In this document: piece after piece, positions 1 through 6,478 of the stretch
Layout of the letters: each line of letters opens with the position of its first letter
How positions within the stretch are numbered: position 1 is the first letter of the stretch
Assembly: GCA_946633275.1 (NCBI GenBank)
Contig: CAMPAT010000009.1
Span: 1-10,429 of the forward strand
From: an uncultured Clostridia bacterium
Lineage (GTDB): Bacteria > Bacillota > Clostridia > Oscillospirales > Acutalibacteraceae
Length of the DNA stretch: 10,429 bases
Direction of reading: 5' to 3'
Position numbers and translations under genes: made by a program
Notes under the pieces: generated by a model
Seen by the model: only the letters and a program-made list of their open reading frames with translations
Databases searched by the model: none
What the model was told of the DNA's origin: nothing

Positions 1-731
1 CTATTCGCGGATACTCAGATTCCTATTCCAAAATGTATGCCAAGGAACGCGGAATAAATTTTGTACAGCTTGATAAGTGCCAAACACACACGTGGGACGA
101 TGGGCGTGTTGTCAAATCCCCGACTTGTAAAGTAACGGGAAATAAAGTTTATACATGTATTGATTGCGGCGAAGAGAGAAGTGAAACTATCCCGACAGCT
201 GGACATCAGTATGTTGCTAATATCCATGCGCCGACTTGTACAGAAAATGGCTATACACGCTATGAGTGTGCTTATTGCGGAGTGAATTATACTGATAATT
301 ATATTTCCGCAACAGGACATACAATCGTTGCAGATAAAGCAGTTAAACCGACGTTTGATAAAGCCGGCAAAACAGAAGGTAAGCATTGTACAAAATGCGG
401 AAAAATACTCGTTGCCCAGAAAACTGTTGCAAAGCTTGTACCAAGCAAGACAGATATTTCAAAGATTGCCGCTAAGAAAAAAGGCCTTACTGTAAAGTGG
501 AAAAAACAGACTACTAACACAACCGGTTACCAAATCCAGTACAGCACAAATAAGAAATTCAAAAGCGGCAATAAAAGCGTAACAATAGCCAAAAGCGATG
601 TTACAAGCAAAACATTTTCAAAGTTAAAAACAAAGAAAAAGTACTATGTTCGTGTGCGTACATATAAAAGCGTAGGAAAAAAGAAGTACTATTCTTCATG
701 GAGCAAAACAAAAACTGTAGTTACAAAATAA
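1..731 (+). CDS. Cell-surface protein, 3' end only: LRR-type cap, Cys-rich repeats, Fn3-like domain
   Basis: The reading frame is open from base 3 with no stop before TAA at 729-731, so the gene starts outside the window; the ATG at 33 is probably internal. The first visible residues (GYSDSYSKMYAKERGINFVQ) look like the closing segment of BspA-type leucine-rich repeat proteins. Three Cys-rich repeats follow, each about 38 residues. The first two have the pattern PTC...C-x2-C...(T/A)(A/T)GH. The third reads PTF, keeps CTKC and lacks the closing GH, so it looks degenerate. The C-terminal 95 or so residues form an Fn3-like domain with GYQIQYS and YYVRVRTYKSV, very rich in Lys and Tyr. No sortase motif or C-terminal membrane segment is visible. 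The family is common in gut Clostridia, and a role in adhesion or surface binding is inferred. The next gene begins 31 bases downstream with no terminator between, so the two may be co-transcribed. Confidence 0.8.
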   Translation, partial: IRGYSDSYSKMYAKERGINFVQLDKCQTHTWDDGRVVKSPTCKVTGNKVYTCIDCGEERSETIPTAGHQYVANIHAPTCTENGYTRYECAYCGVNYTDNYISATGHTIVADKAVKPTFDKAGKTEGKHCTKCGKILVAQKTVAKLVPSKTDISKIAAKKKGLTVKWKKQTTNTTGYQIQYSTNKKFKSGNKSVTIAKSDVTSKTFSKLKTKKKYYVRVRTYKSVGKKKYYSSWSKTKTVVTK

Positions 732-749
732 AAACAATTCATATTAATC

Positions 750-755
750 AGGAGG
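750..755 (+). promoter_or_regulatory. Ribosome binding site of the PPC/Fn3 protein gene
   Basis: AGGAGG lies 7 bases before the ATG at 763 and fixes that start. No convincing promoter is visible in the 31-base gap, which supports read-through from the upstream gene. Confidence 0.85.
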
Positions 756-762
756 TTAGCAA

Positions 763-1785
763 ATGAAAAAAATAATTAGTTTATTGTTGTCGTTGATATT
801 AATTGGCAGTATGTTGTCTATTAGTGTTAATGCCTATGCTGCATATGATAGTTTTTCGTCGGCAAGAAGCATTGGCTTTAACGAGAGTTATAGCGGATAT
901 ATACAAGATGGTGACCGGTCAGATTATTACAGATTTTATGTTCCTGTTGTGGCGAATGTTATTATCCGTTTTACAGGAGACACATATAACAATGTTTCAA
1001 AAGCAGGCGGTAATGTAACAATTTATGTTTACGACAAAAACCAAGATTTTATAGGTCAGGCAAAAATTGATGACGAAGATAAAGAGGGATATTTAGCCGC
1101 AGATGTTACACACTTTTTTGATTCAGGAGAATACTTCTTCGAGATTGAAGCGGGAAAACACGGTGCTAGTTTAGGATATTCCAATGTTACTTATGGTTCG
1201 TATACTGTTGAGTTGATTTTTAAACCGAATATTTCCAAACCGTCAAACTTCAGAGTTTCATATCGTAACACTACTAATCTTGGATTGACGTGGAACAAGG
1301 TAAGTGATATTTCGGGCTATCAGCTTTACCGCAATACTGCTGACGGTTGGAAGTGGGTTGCTAACACTACTTCAAATTACTACGAGGTGGGCGGACTTAA
1401 GGCAGGTACAAAGTACGATTTCAGAGTTCGCAGCTACAAGAATGTTGGCGGAACCAATTATTTCAGCGGCTGGACCAGTCTTGCGACACCAACTAAGCCT
1501 TATGCAACAAAGGTAACATCGCTCAAAACAAACAAGAAGCACCAGCTCATAGCAAAGTGGAACCGCATATATTCGTGCACAGGCTATCAGGTGCAGTTTA
1601 TGAAGAAAAAGAACGGCTCTGTTATTGCAACAAAAACTGTAAAAGGCAGCAGCAAAACGAGCTACACAGGCAAGAATTTCACAAAGGGCAGAAAGTATTA
1701 CGTTCGCGTTCGTGCTTACAAGACGGTAAACGGCACAAAGTATTACAGCGCGTGGAGCAAGGCAAAGCAGATTAAATGTAAATAA
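763..1785 (+). CDS. Secreted protein: signal peptide, PPC-like domain, two Fn3 domains
   Basis: The protein has 340 residues. Residues 1 to about 26 are a signal peptide: MKK, a long Leu/Ile core and an AYA cleavage site. Residues about 27-150 resemble a pre-peptidase C-terminal (PPC) beta-sandwich, with DSFSSARSI, a YSGYIQDGDRSDYYRF stretch, and GGNVTIYVYD leading to SGEYFFEIE. Two Fn3 domains follow, at about 156-245 (GYQLYRNTADGWKWV, YDFRVRSYKNVGG) and 247-340 (GYQVQFMKK, YYVRVRAYKTVNG). No catalytic domain is present, so it is more likely a binding or structural surface protein than an enzyme. The last Fn3 repeat closely resembles the C-terminus of the preceding protein. There is no LPxTG motif or membrane anchor, so release or non-covalent wall binding is inferred. 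The exact role is unknown. Confidence 0.85.
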   Translation: MKKIISLLLSLILIGSMLSISVNAYAAYDSFSSARSIGFNESYSGYIQDGDRSDYYRFYVPVVANVIIRFTGDTYNNVSKAGGNVTIYVYDKNQDFIGQAKIDDEDKEGYLAADVTHFFDSGEYFFEIEAGKHGASLGYSNVTYGSYTVELIFKPNISKPSNFRVSYRNTTNLGLTWNKVSDISGYQLYRNTADGWKWVANTTSNYYEVGGLKAGTKYDFRVRSYKNVGGTNYFSGWTSLATPTKPYATKVTSLKTNKKHQLIAKWNRIYSCTGYQVQFMKKKNGSVIATKTVKGSSKTSYTGKNFTKGRKYYVRVRAYKTVNGTKYYSAWSKAKQIKCK

Positions 1786-1790
1786 AACAA

Positions 1791-1817
1791 AGCGGACTGC
1801 ATTGCAGTCCGCTTTTC
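1791..1817 (+). terminator. Rho-independent terminator of the PPC/Fn3 gene
   Basis: A perfect 10-bp stem, AGCGGACTGC / GCAGTCCGCT, with a 3-base loop ATT is followed by TTT, 5 bases after the stop codon. The T tail is short and runs directly into the left arm of the neighbouring palindromic element. Confidence 0.85.
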
Positions 1818-1900
1818 AGTTAGCAGTTAATCGTATCATTGACGAGCGAAGCGAGAAACCTCAAGCTGATTACTGCATACTGTTAACGGCTAACTGAAAA
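1813..1900. repeat. 88-bp palindromic element with 18-bp terminal inverted repeats
   Basis: The left arm TTTTCAGTTAGCAGTTAA (1813-1830) is complementary to TTAACGGCTAACTGAAAA (1883-1900) at 17 of 18 positions. Between the arms is a 52-base core with a GAGCGAAGCGAG motif (1844-1855). There is no ORF inside. It sits between two converging genes, and its arms merge with the T run of one terminator and the A run of the other. The layout fits a small non-autonomous intergenic repeat (MITE-like or REP-like), but only one copy is visible here, so its repeat status is an inference. Confidence 0.5.
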
Positions 1901-1921
1901 GGCGCCAAAGGCGCCTTTTTT
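1901..1921. terminator. Bidirectional terminator between converging genes
   Basis: GGCGCC AAA GGCGCC is flanked by AAAA on the left (1897-1900) and TTTTTT on the right, so it can end transcription in both directions. For the minus-strand permease the hairpin lies immediately after the stop codon at 1920-1922. For plus-strand transcripts it is a second barrier after the terminator at 1791. Confidence 0.8.
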
Positions 1922-3074
1922 ATTCGTCTGAATATTTGTATGCTTTTAATCTTGGGCGGACTTTTAGCGTATATATATCATAGAGCACCGAAACAACAGG
2001 TACGGCGCAGATAAGTCCGAGCAGTCCGAACTGCTTGCCGCCGAGGCAGATTACGATAAATGTCAGAAGGCCGGGCATTTCAAGTTCCTTGCCCATAAGG
2101 TGCGGATTTATCAGCTTCTCAACGAGCTGCTGAACGAGTATGCACAGTACTACAAAAATCACGGCTTTAATCGGGCTTACGGCTGCGATAAGTATTGCGG
2201 CGACAACGGTTCCGACGATTGCACCGACAATCGGGATTAGCTGGGTTACAGTAATCAAAAGCGTAATTGAAATCTTGTACGGCATATTTGTGACGAGCAT
2301 AAACAGAAGCGTTCCTGCGCCTGTGATTAACGCCTGAATAACGTTATACTTAAGGAAAATCTGGAACTTTTTATTCGTGAGCTCCTGAACGTAGCAGAAA
2401 TAACCGTAATACTTTTTCGGAAGAAGGCGGTGCATAATCATATACACCTCGCTCACAAGAAGCTCCTTGTAAAGAAGCATACCAAATGCGATTACGCAGC
2501 CGATTGCAAAGTTAACAAGAACGTTTCCTGCGCTCTTAAGCTTTGACAGCGCGCCCGAGAGAATGTTCGACAAGTTATCCTTGAGCCAGACCTGAGCCTT
2601 GTTCAGATAAGCGCCGATACTCGTTTCAAGCTTGGTGATATACGGCTCGAGCTTTGGCTGTTTTGACTTGAAGCTGTCGAGCCAGACGAGGATTTTATCC
2701 CACAGCTCGGGAGCCTGCTTGTACAGACTTGCGATAGTGTCCTTCAGGTTCGGGATAATCATTACCACCACAAGAACTACAAAAAGGACAAAAACAAGAA
2801 CAGAAATTACTATCGACCAGACGCGGCTGCTCTTCTTATTCAGCGGTTTTCCGCGCTTTTCAGCAAGTTTGTTGAAAAGCTGTTCAGTCTGTTTTACGAG
2901 CAGGTTAAGCACGTAAGCGGTACAGAAGCCGTAAATGAACGGCGTTAATATTTTAAAAATGTAGCCGACGAGCTTTTTTGCTTCATCCGTGTTGAGCGCG
3001 ACAAACAGCACGGCTGCAAGTATTACAACGCCCGTTATGAACTCCGCGGCGCGTCTTTTATCAATTAATTTCAC
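1920..3074 (-). CDS. AI-2E family transporter (PerM/TqsA-type membrane protein)
   Basis: The protein has 384 residues, a normal length for the family. Hydrophobic segments lie at about 12-27, 36-57, 87-107, 184-201, 245-298 (with QLIPIVGAIVG at 278-288), 303-318 and 335-365. A hydrophilic, partly helical stretch at about 110-180 separates the N-terminal from the C-terminal group. The motifs NPHLMGKELEMPGLL (323-337) and GGKQFGLLGLICAVPV (345-360) are typical of this family. Some characterised members export autoinducer-2 and others act as Na+/H+ antiporters, so the substrate here cannot be named. The start is GTG at 3072-3074, with GGAG 8 bases upstream. The gene is a single-gene unit converging on the surface-protein genes, with its own promoter and terminator. 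Confidence 0.9.
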   Translation of the reverse strand: MKLIDKRRAAEFITGVVILAAVLFVALNTDEAKKLVGYIFKILTPFIYGFCTAYVLNLLVKQTEQLFNKLAEKRGKPLNKKSSRVWSIVISVLVFVLFVVLVVVMIIPNLKDTIASLYKQAPELWDKILVWLDSFKSKQPKLEPYITKLETSIGAYLNKAQVWLKDNLSNILSGALSKLKSAGNVLVNFAIGCVIAFGMLLYKELLVSEVYMIMHRLLPKKYYGYFCYVQELTNKKFQIFLKYNVIQALITGAGTLLFMLVTNMPYKISITLLITVTQLIPIVGAIVGTVVAAILIAAVSPIKAVIFVVLCILVQQLVEKLINPHLMGKELEMPGLLTFIVICLGGKQFGLLGLICAVPVVSVLYDIYTLKVRPRLKAYKYSDE

Positions 3075-3102
3075 GTTATCACTCCGTTTCTTCGTTGCTT
3101 TT

Positions 3103-3131
3103 ATTATACTTTTATATAGCTTTCAAGTCAA
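3103..3131 (-). promoter_or_regulatory. Sigma-A-type promoter of the AI-2E family gene
   Basis: On the minus strand TTGACT (3126-3131) is followed by exactly 17 bases and then TATAAT (3103-3108). The predicted transcription start lies near 3096, about 21 bases before the GTG start codon. Near-consensus elements suggest strong constitutive expression. Confidence 0.8.
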
Positions 3132-3179
3132 ATTATTATTAATTTCGGCATAGAATTTTGCAATTTACGACGCGTTTTG

Positions 3180-3221
3180 CTGTTTTGCACAAAAAAGCGC
3201 GCCTCGATTTGTGCAAAACAG
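3180..3221. promoter_or_regulatory. 14-bp perfect dyad upstream of the SPFH operon
   Basis: CTGTTTTGCACAAA (3180-3193) and TTTGTGCAAAACAG (3208-3221) are exact inverted copies separated by 14 bases. The dyad ends 14 bases before the -35 box of the downstream operon and begins 48 bases upstream of the -35 box of the divergent AI-2E gene. It is placed like an operator. A second pairing, AGCGCGCCT (3196-3204) with GGGAGCGCT (3221-3229), excludes the first. The function is unknown. Confidence 0.5.
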
Positions 3222-3235
3222 GGAGCGCTCTTTGA

Positions 3236-3264
3236 TTGAAAAGAAAATAAAAATAATATATAAT
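3236..3264 (+). promoter_or_regulatory. Sigma-A-type promoter of the SPFH/zinc-ribbon/TPM operon
   Basis: TTGAAA (3236-3241) is followed by a 17-base AT-rich spacer and TATAAT (3259-3264). Transcription would start near 3271, giving a leader of about 42 bases. The ribosome binding site AGGAG at 3301-3305 sits 7 bases before ATG 3313. No other good promoter is seen before the three downstream genes. Confidence 0.75.
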
Positions 3265-3312
3265 TAAAATGAACTCATTTATAAATTTTTAAGTTTCGAA
3301 AGGAGTAAAATT

Positions 3313-4527
3313 ATGGGACTTATTAAAGCAGGCGTTGGCGCACTCGGCGGCGCAACAGCAGACCAATGGAGAGAATTCTTCTACTGCGACGCGATTGACA
3401 AGGACGTACTTGTCGTTAAAGGACAGAAGAGAACTAACTCTCGCACCTCTAACACCAAGGGAAACGACAACATTATTTCAAACGGTTCAGTAGTAGCCGT
3501 TGCCGACGGACAATGTATGATTATCGTTGAGCAGGGCAAGATTGTTGAAGTTTGCGCAGAGCCGGGCGAATTTACATACGACACCTCGACCGAGCCTTCA
3601 ATCTTCTACGGAAGCCTCGGCGAAAATATTAAAAAGACTTTCCAGACAATCGGAAAGCGTTTCACCTTCGGAGGTGACACGGCAAAGGACCAGAGAGTTT
3701 ATTATTTCAACACAAAGGAACTTATTGACAACAAGTTCGGCACGCCGAACCCGATTCCATTCAGAGTTGTTGACAGAAACATCGGTCTTGATATCGACGT
3801 ATCTATTCGCTGCAGCGGTATTTATTCTTACAAGATTACAGACCCGCTTCTTTTCTATACAAACGTATGCGGTAATGTTGAAGAGGCGTACACACGCGAG
3901 GAAATTGACAACCAGCTCAAGACAGAGTTTGTAAGCGCTCTTCAGCCGGCGTTCGGTCAGCTCAGCGACCTTGAAATCAGACCGAATCAGCTCGCTTCAC
4001 ATTCAACAGAGCTTGAAAACGCAATGAACGCGGCGCTTACATCAAAGTGGTCGCAGCTCCGCGGACTTTCTGTTGTATCAATCGCGCTTAACCCGATTAC
4101 ACTTCCTGAGGAAGACGCAGAAATGATTAAGCAGGCTCAGAGAAATGCTATTATGCGCGACCCGACGATGGCAGGTGCTACTCTCGTAGGCGCTCAGGCA
4201 GACGCAATGAAGGCTGCAGCAGCAAACGAAGGCGGCGCAATGAACGGCTTTATCGGAATGGGTATGGCTATGAACGCAGGCGGCGGAACGGGCCAGGCGC
4301 AGAACCTTTTTGCTATGGGTCAGCAACAGCAGCCTCAGCAACAGCAGGCTCCCGCAGCAGGCGGATGGACCTGCCCTCAGTGCTCGGCACAGAACACAGG
4401 TAAGTTCTGCACAAATTGCGGAACTCCTGCGCCCGCACCTGCTCCCGCAAACGACAGATGGTTCTGCCCCGACTGCGGAACAGAAAACCACGGCAAATTC
4501 TGCACAAACTGCGGCAAAGCGCGGTAA
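3313..4527 (+). CDS. SPFH-domain (YdjI-like) protein with two C-terminal zinc ribbons
   Basis: The protein has 404 residues with no signal peptide or membrane segment. Residues about 15-270 match the SPFH/band 7-like family of B. subtilis YdjI (often annotated as virion core protein): early DQWREFFYCD, GSVVAVADGQCMIIVEQGKI, and a late SVVSIALNPITLPEED. A helical Ala/Met/Gly-rich stretch and a QQQQPQQQQ linker (337-345) lead to two zinc ribbons: C354-x2-C357...C366-x2-C369 and C385-x2-C388...C397-x2-C400, joined by a Pro/Ala linker. The ribbons look like a recent duplication, since both contain GKFCTNCG. SPFH proteins scaffold membrane microdomains, and in B. subtilis ydjI belongs to the pspA-ydjGHI envelope-stress operon. 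It is the first gene of a four-gene unit. A scaffold at the membrane that docks partner proteins through the ribbons is inferred. Confidence 0.88.
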   Translation: MGLIKAGVGALGGATADQWREFFYCDAIDKDVLVVKGQKRTNSRTSNTKGNDNIISNGSVVAVADGQCMIIVEQGKIVEVCAEPGEFTYDTSTEPSIFYGSLGENIKKTFQTIGKRFTFGGDTAKDQRVYYFNTKELIDNKFGTPNPIPFRVVDRNIGLDIDVSIRCSGIYSYKITDPLLFYTNVCGNVEEAYTREEIDNQLKTEFVSALQPAFGQLSDLEIRPNQLASHSTELENAMNAALTSKWSQLRGLSVVSIALNPITLPEEDAEMIKQAQRNAIMRDPTMAGATLVGAQADAMKAAAANEGGAMNGFIGMGMAMNAGGGTGQAQNLFAMGQQQQPQQQQAPAAGGWTCPQCSAQNTGKFCTNCGTPAPAPAPANDRWFCPDCGTENHGKFCTNCGKAR

Positions 4528-4569
4528 TCGCATTTCGTAATTTTCCATTTTAATAAAAGGAGATAAAAA

Positions 4570-5652
4570 ATGTCCGATTTATTCGAATATAAATGCCCTA
4601 ACTGCGGCGGCGCCATTGAGTTTGATACGGCAACTCAGAAGATGAAGTGTCCTTACTGCGACAGCGAGTTTGACGTCGAAACTCTTAAGAATATGGACGC
4701 GCGCCTTGAAGAGCAGGCTCCCGACGAATTCAAGTGGGATTCCTCAAGCGGCGTGGAAGAGTGGAGCGAAAACGACGGAATGAGCGTTTTTGTCTGCAAG
4801 TCGTGCGGCGGACAGATTGTCGGCGACGAAAACACAGCCGCTACCTCTTGTCCTTTCTGCGGAAATCCCGTTGTAATGTCAGGCAGGCTTTCCGGCGACC
4901 TCAAACCTGACTTCGTTATTCCGTTTAAACTTGATAAAAAAGGCGCCAAAGAAGCGCTTAAAGCATATGTCGGCAAGAAGAAATTTGCGCCGAATACCTT
5001 TAAGAGCGAAAACCGCCTTGACGAGGTTAAGGGAATTTACGTTCCTTTCTGGCTTTTTGACAGCGACGCTGCGGCGAGCGTTTCATATGATGCAACGCGT
5101 ACCCGCCATTGGAGCGACAGTAAATATGAATATACAGAAACGAGCCACTACGATGTTTTCAGAGCCGGCACAATGAGCTTTCAGAACATCCCCGTAGACG
5201 GCTCGAGCAAAATGCCCGATGACCTTATGGAGAGCATTGAGCCGTTCAATTTCAGCGAAGCCGTGGACTTCCAGACGGCGTATCTCGCAGGTTATCTTGC
5301 GGATAAGTACGACGTTACTATGGAGCAGAGTATCGACAGAGCGAACCAGCGCGTTAAGGCGAGCTGCGAGGATACTCTCAGAAACACCGTTAACGGATTT
5401 GAAACCGTTATCACGAAGGACAGCTTCGTTCAGACGTCAAACGGTGTTGCAAAATATGCGCTTTATCCCGTATGGATTCTCAATACTACATACAAGGGCG
5501 AAAAGCTCACCTTCGGTATGAACGGACAAACGGGTAAAATCGTTGGTAACATTCCCGTCAGCAAGGCTAAGCTCGCAGGACTTTTTGCCGCAGTAACAGT
5601 TATCGGCACGCCGGTTATTTTTGCTGTAGGCAGACTGTTCGGTCTGTTATAA
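4570..5652 (+). CDS. YdjG-like protein: two N-terminal zinc ribbons and a C-terminal membrane anchor
   Basis: The protein has 360 residues. Two TFIIB-type zinc ribbons are visible: C9-x2-C12...C27-x2-C30 and C76-x2-C79...C94-x2-C97. A central domain at about 105-330 carries PDFVIPFKLDKKGAKEAL, a GIYVPFWLFD strand and YALYPVWILNTTYKGEKLTF. This combination is typical of YdjG-like proteins. The hydrophobic segment LAGLFAAVTVIGTPVIFAVG near 334-353 is a probable single membrane anchor at the C-terminus. The start is ATG 4570 with AAAGGAG 7 bases upstream, 42 bases after the SPFH gene. Its ribbons are unlikely to bind DNA in this setting, and a role as a membrane-attached partner of the SPFH scaffold is inferred from the B. 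subtilis YdjG/YdjI pair. Confidence 0.85.
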   Translation: MSDLFEYKCPNCGGAIEFDTATQKMKCPYCDSEFDVETLKNMDARLEEQAPDEFKWDSSSGVEEWSENDGMSVFVCKSCGGQIVGDENTAATSCPFCGNPVVMSGRLSGDLKPDFVIPFKLDKKGAKEALKAYVGKKKFAPNTFKSENRLDEVKGIYVPFWLFDSDAAASVSYDATRTRHWSDSKYEYTETSHYDVFRAGTMSFQNIPVDGSSKMPDDLMESIEPFNFSEAVDFQTAYLAGYLADKYDVTMEQSIDRANQRVKASCEDTLRNTVNGFETVITKDSFVQTSNGVAKYALYPVWILNTTYKGEKLTFGMNGQTGKIVGNIPVSKAKLAGLFAAVTVIGTPVIFAVGRLFGLL

Positions 5653-5657
5653 GGAGG
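5651..5657 (+). promoter_or_regulatory. Ribosome binding site that fixes the TPM gene start
   Basis: AAGGAGG begins inside the stop codon region of the preceding gene and lies 8 bases before ATG 5666. A possible GTG at 5657 overlaps this site and is therefore not the start. Confidence 0.85.
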
Positions 5658-5665
5658 TGCGCGGT

Positions 5666-6478
5666 ATGAAGAAATTATCATTAATTCTGGCACTTATCTG
5701 TGTGCTCGTTATGTCTGTTCCGTTTAGCGCCTTTGCCGAGGGCAAGGATTACGTTGTCGACAACGCCGACATAATTTATGACGAAAGCGAAGAACAGCTC
5801 GAAATGAAATATAAGGCGCTCAGCGAAGCTATCGGGATGGACGTTGTTGTCGTTACAACGAACACTCTCGACGGCAAAACGCCTGAAGCGTACGCCGACG
5901 ACTACTATGATTACAACGGCTACGCAGACGACGGCTGCCTTTTCCTCGTAAGCATGGAGGACCGCGACTGGCACGTTTCGACTAAGGGTTACGCAATCAC
6001 CTGCATTACAGATTACGGTATTGAGGTTATTGAGTCAGAGTGCGTCGAAAATCTGAGCAACGGTAATTATACAATCGCGTTTAACAAATTCGCAAATATC
6101 GTTGAGCAGTTTTATAACGAGGCAAAGACAAACAAGCCCTTTGATACGAATAATAAATACACTAATGAGTACGGCGAAACCGTCGGCACGAAAGCAACGG
6201 GCGAGAACCTTAAAGGCGTTGCAATTTCGCTGATAGTTATGCTAATAATTGCGTTTGTTGTAATTGCAGGCGTTAAGAAGAGCTACAAGCCCGTTCAGTT
6301 TAACAGGAGCGCAGGAAACTATCTCGTTGACGGAAGCCTTAAGGTTAATCAGAGCTACGAGCACTTCCTGTACTCAAATGTTACGAAGACAGCCAAGAGC
6401 GACAGCTCCTCCGGCGGAAGCTCGACTCATACGTCGTCGTCAGGCTCGACGCACGGCGGCGGAGGAGGTAAGTTCTGA
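5666..6478 (+). CDS. TPM-domain membrane protein (YdjH-like)
   Basis: The protein has 270 residues. Residues 1-24 are a signal peptide ending AFA-E. The TPM domain (TLP18.3/Psb32/MOLO-1, formerly DUF477) covers about 28-150: YVVDNADII at the start, then GMDVVVVTTNTL, the acidic cluster YADDYYDYNGYADDG (76-90) and CLFLVSMEDRDWHVST. A membrane helix follows at about 183-203. The tail is rich in Ser/Thr/His and ends in HGGGGGKF, like the Gly-rich tails of this family. The TPM domain would lie outside the membrane and the tail in the cytoplasm. TPM proteins are linked to membrane-complex maintenance, and some bind metal or have weak phosphatase activity. It starts 13 bases after the YdjG-like gene. 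B. subtilis YdjH has the same layout and the same neighbours. Confidence 0.87.
   Translation: MKKLSLILALICVLVMSVPFSAFAEGKDYVVDNADIIYDESEEQLEMKYKALSEAIGMDVVVVTTNTLDGKTPEAYADDYYDYNGYADDGCLFLVSMEDRDWHVSTKGYAITCITDYGIEVIESECVENLSNGNYTIAFNKFANIVEQFYNEAKTNKPFDTNNKYTNEYGETVGTKATGENLKGVAISLIVMLIIAFVVIAGVKKSYKPVQFNRSAGNYLVDGSLKVNQSYEHFLYSNVTKTAKSDSSSGGSSTHTSSSGSTHGGGGGKF
6461..6468 (+). promoter_or_regulatory. Ribosome binding site embedded in the poly-Gly codons of the TPM gene
   Basis: GGAGGAGG encodes part of the GGGGG tail of the TPM protein and lies 9 bases before ATG 6478. This start overlaps the TGA stop by one base (TGATG). The arrangement suggests translational coupling of the two genes. Confidence 0.75.

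Noticed and set aside
763..1785. Protease, suggested by the PPC-like domain
   Set aside because: The PPC-like region is a beta-sandwich accessory domain. No protease domain or catalytic motif is present in the 340 residues.
1844..1855. GAGCGAAGCGAG as a protein-binding site or CRISPR-like repeat
   Set aside because: It is a single mirror-symmetric motif with no tandem copies, and it is better explained as the core of the palindromic element around it.
4078..4548. 156-aa minus-strand reading frame over the 3' end of the SPFH gene
   Set aside because: Its many Cys, Ala and Leu residues come from reading the Gln-rich and zinc-ribbon codons backwards. It has no recognisable domain.
4570..4863. 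Transcription factor, suggested by TFIIB-type zinc ribbons
   Set aside because: The C-terminal membrane anchor and the SPFH/TPM neighbours fit a YdjG-like membrane partner much better than a DNA-binding role.
5657..5665. GTG start three codons upstream of the TPM gene ATG
   Set aside because: The GTG overlaps the AAGGAGG ribosome binding site, whereas ATG 5666 has ideal spacing and begins a standard signal peptide.
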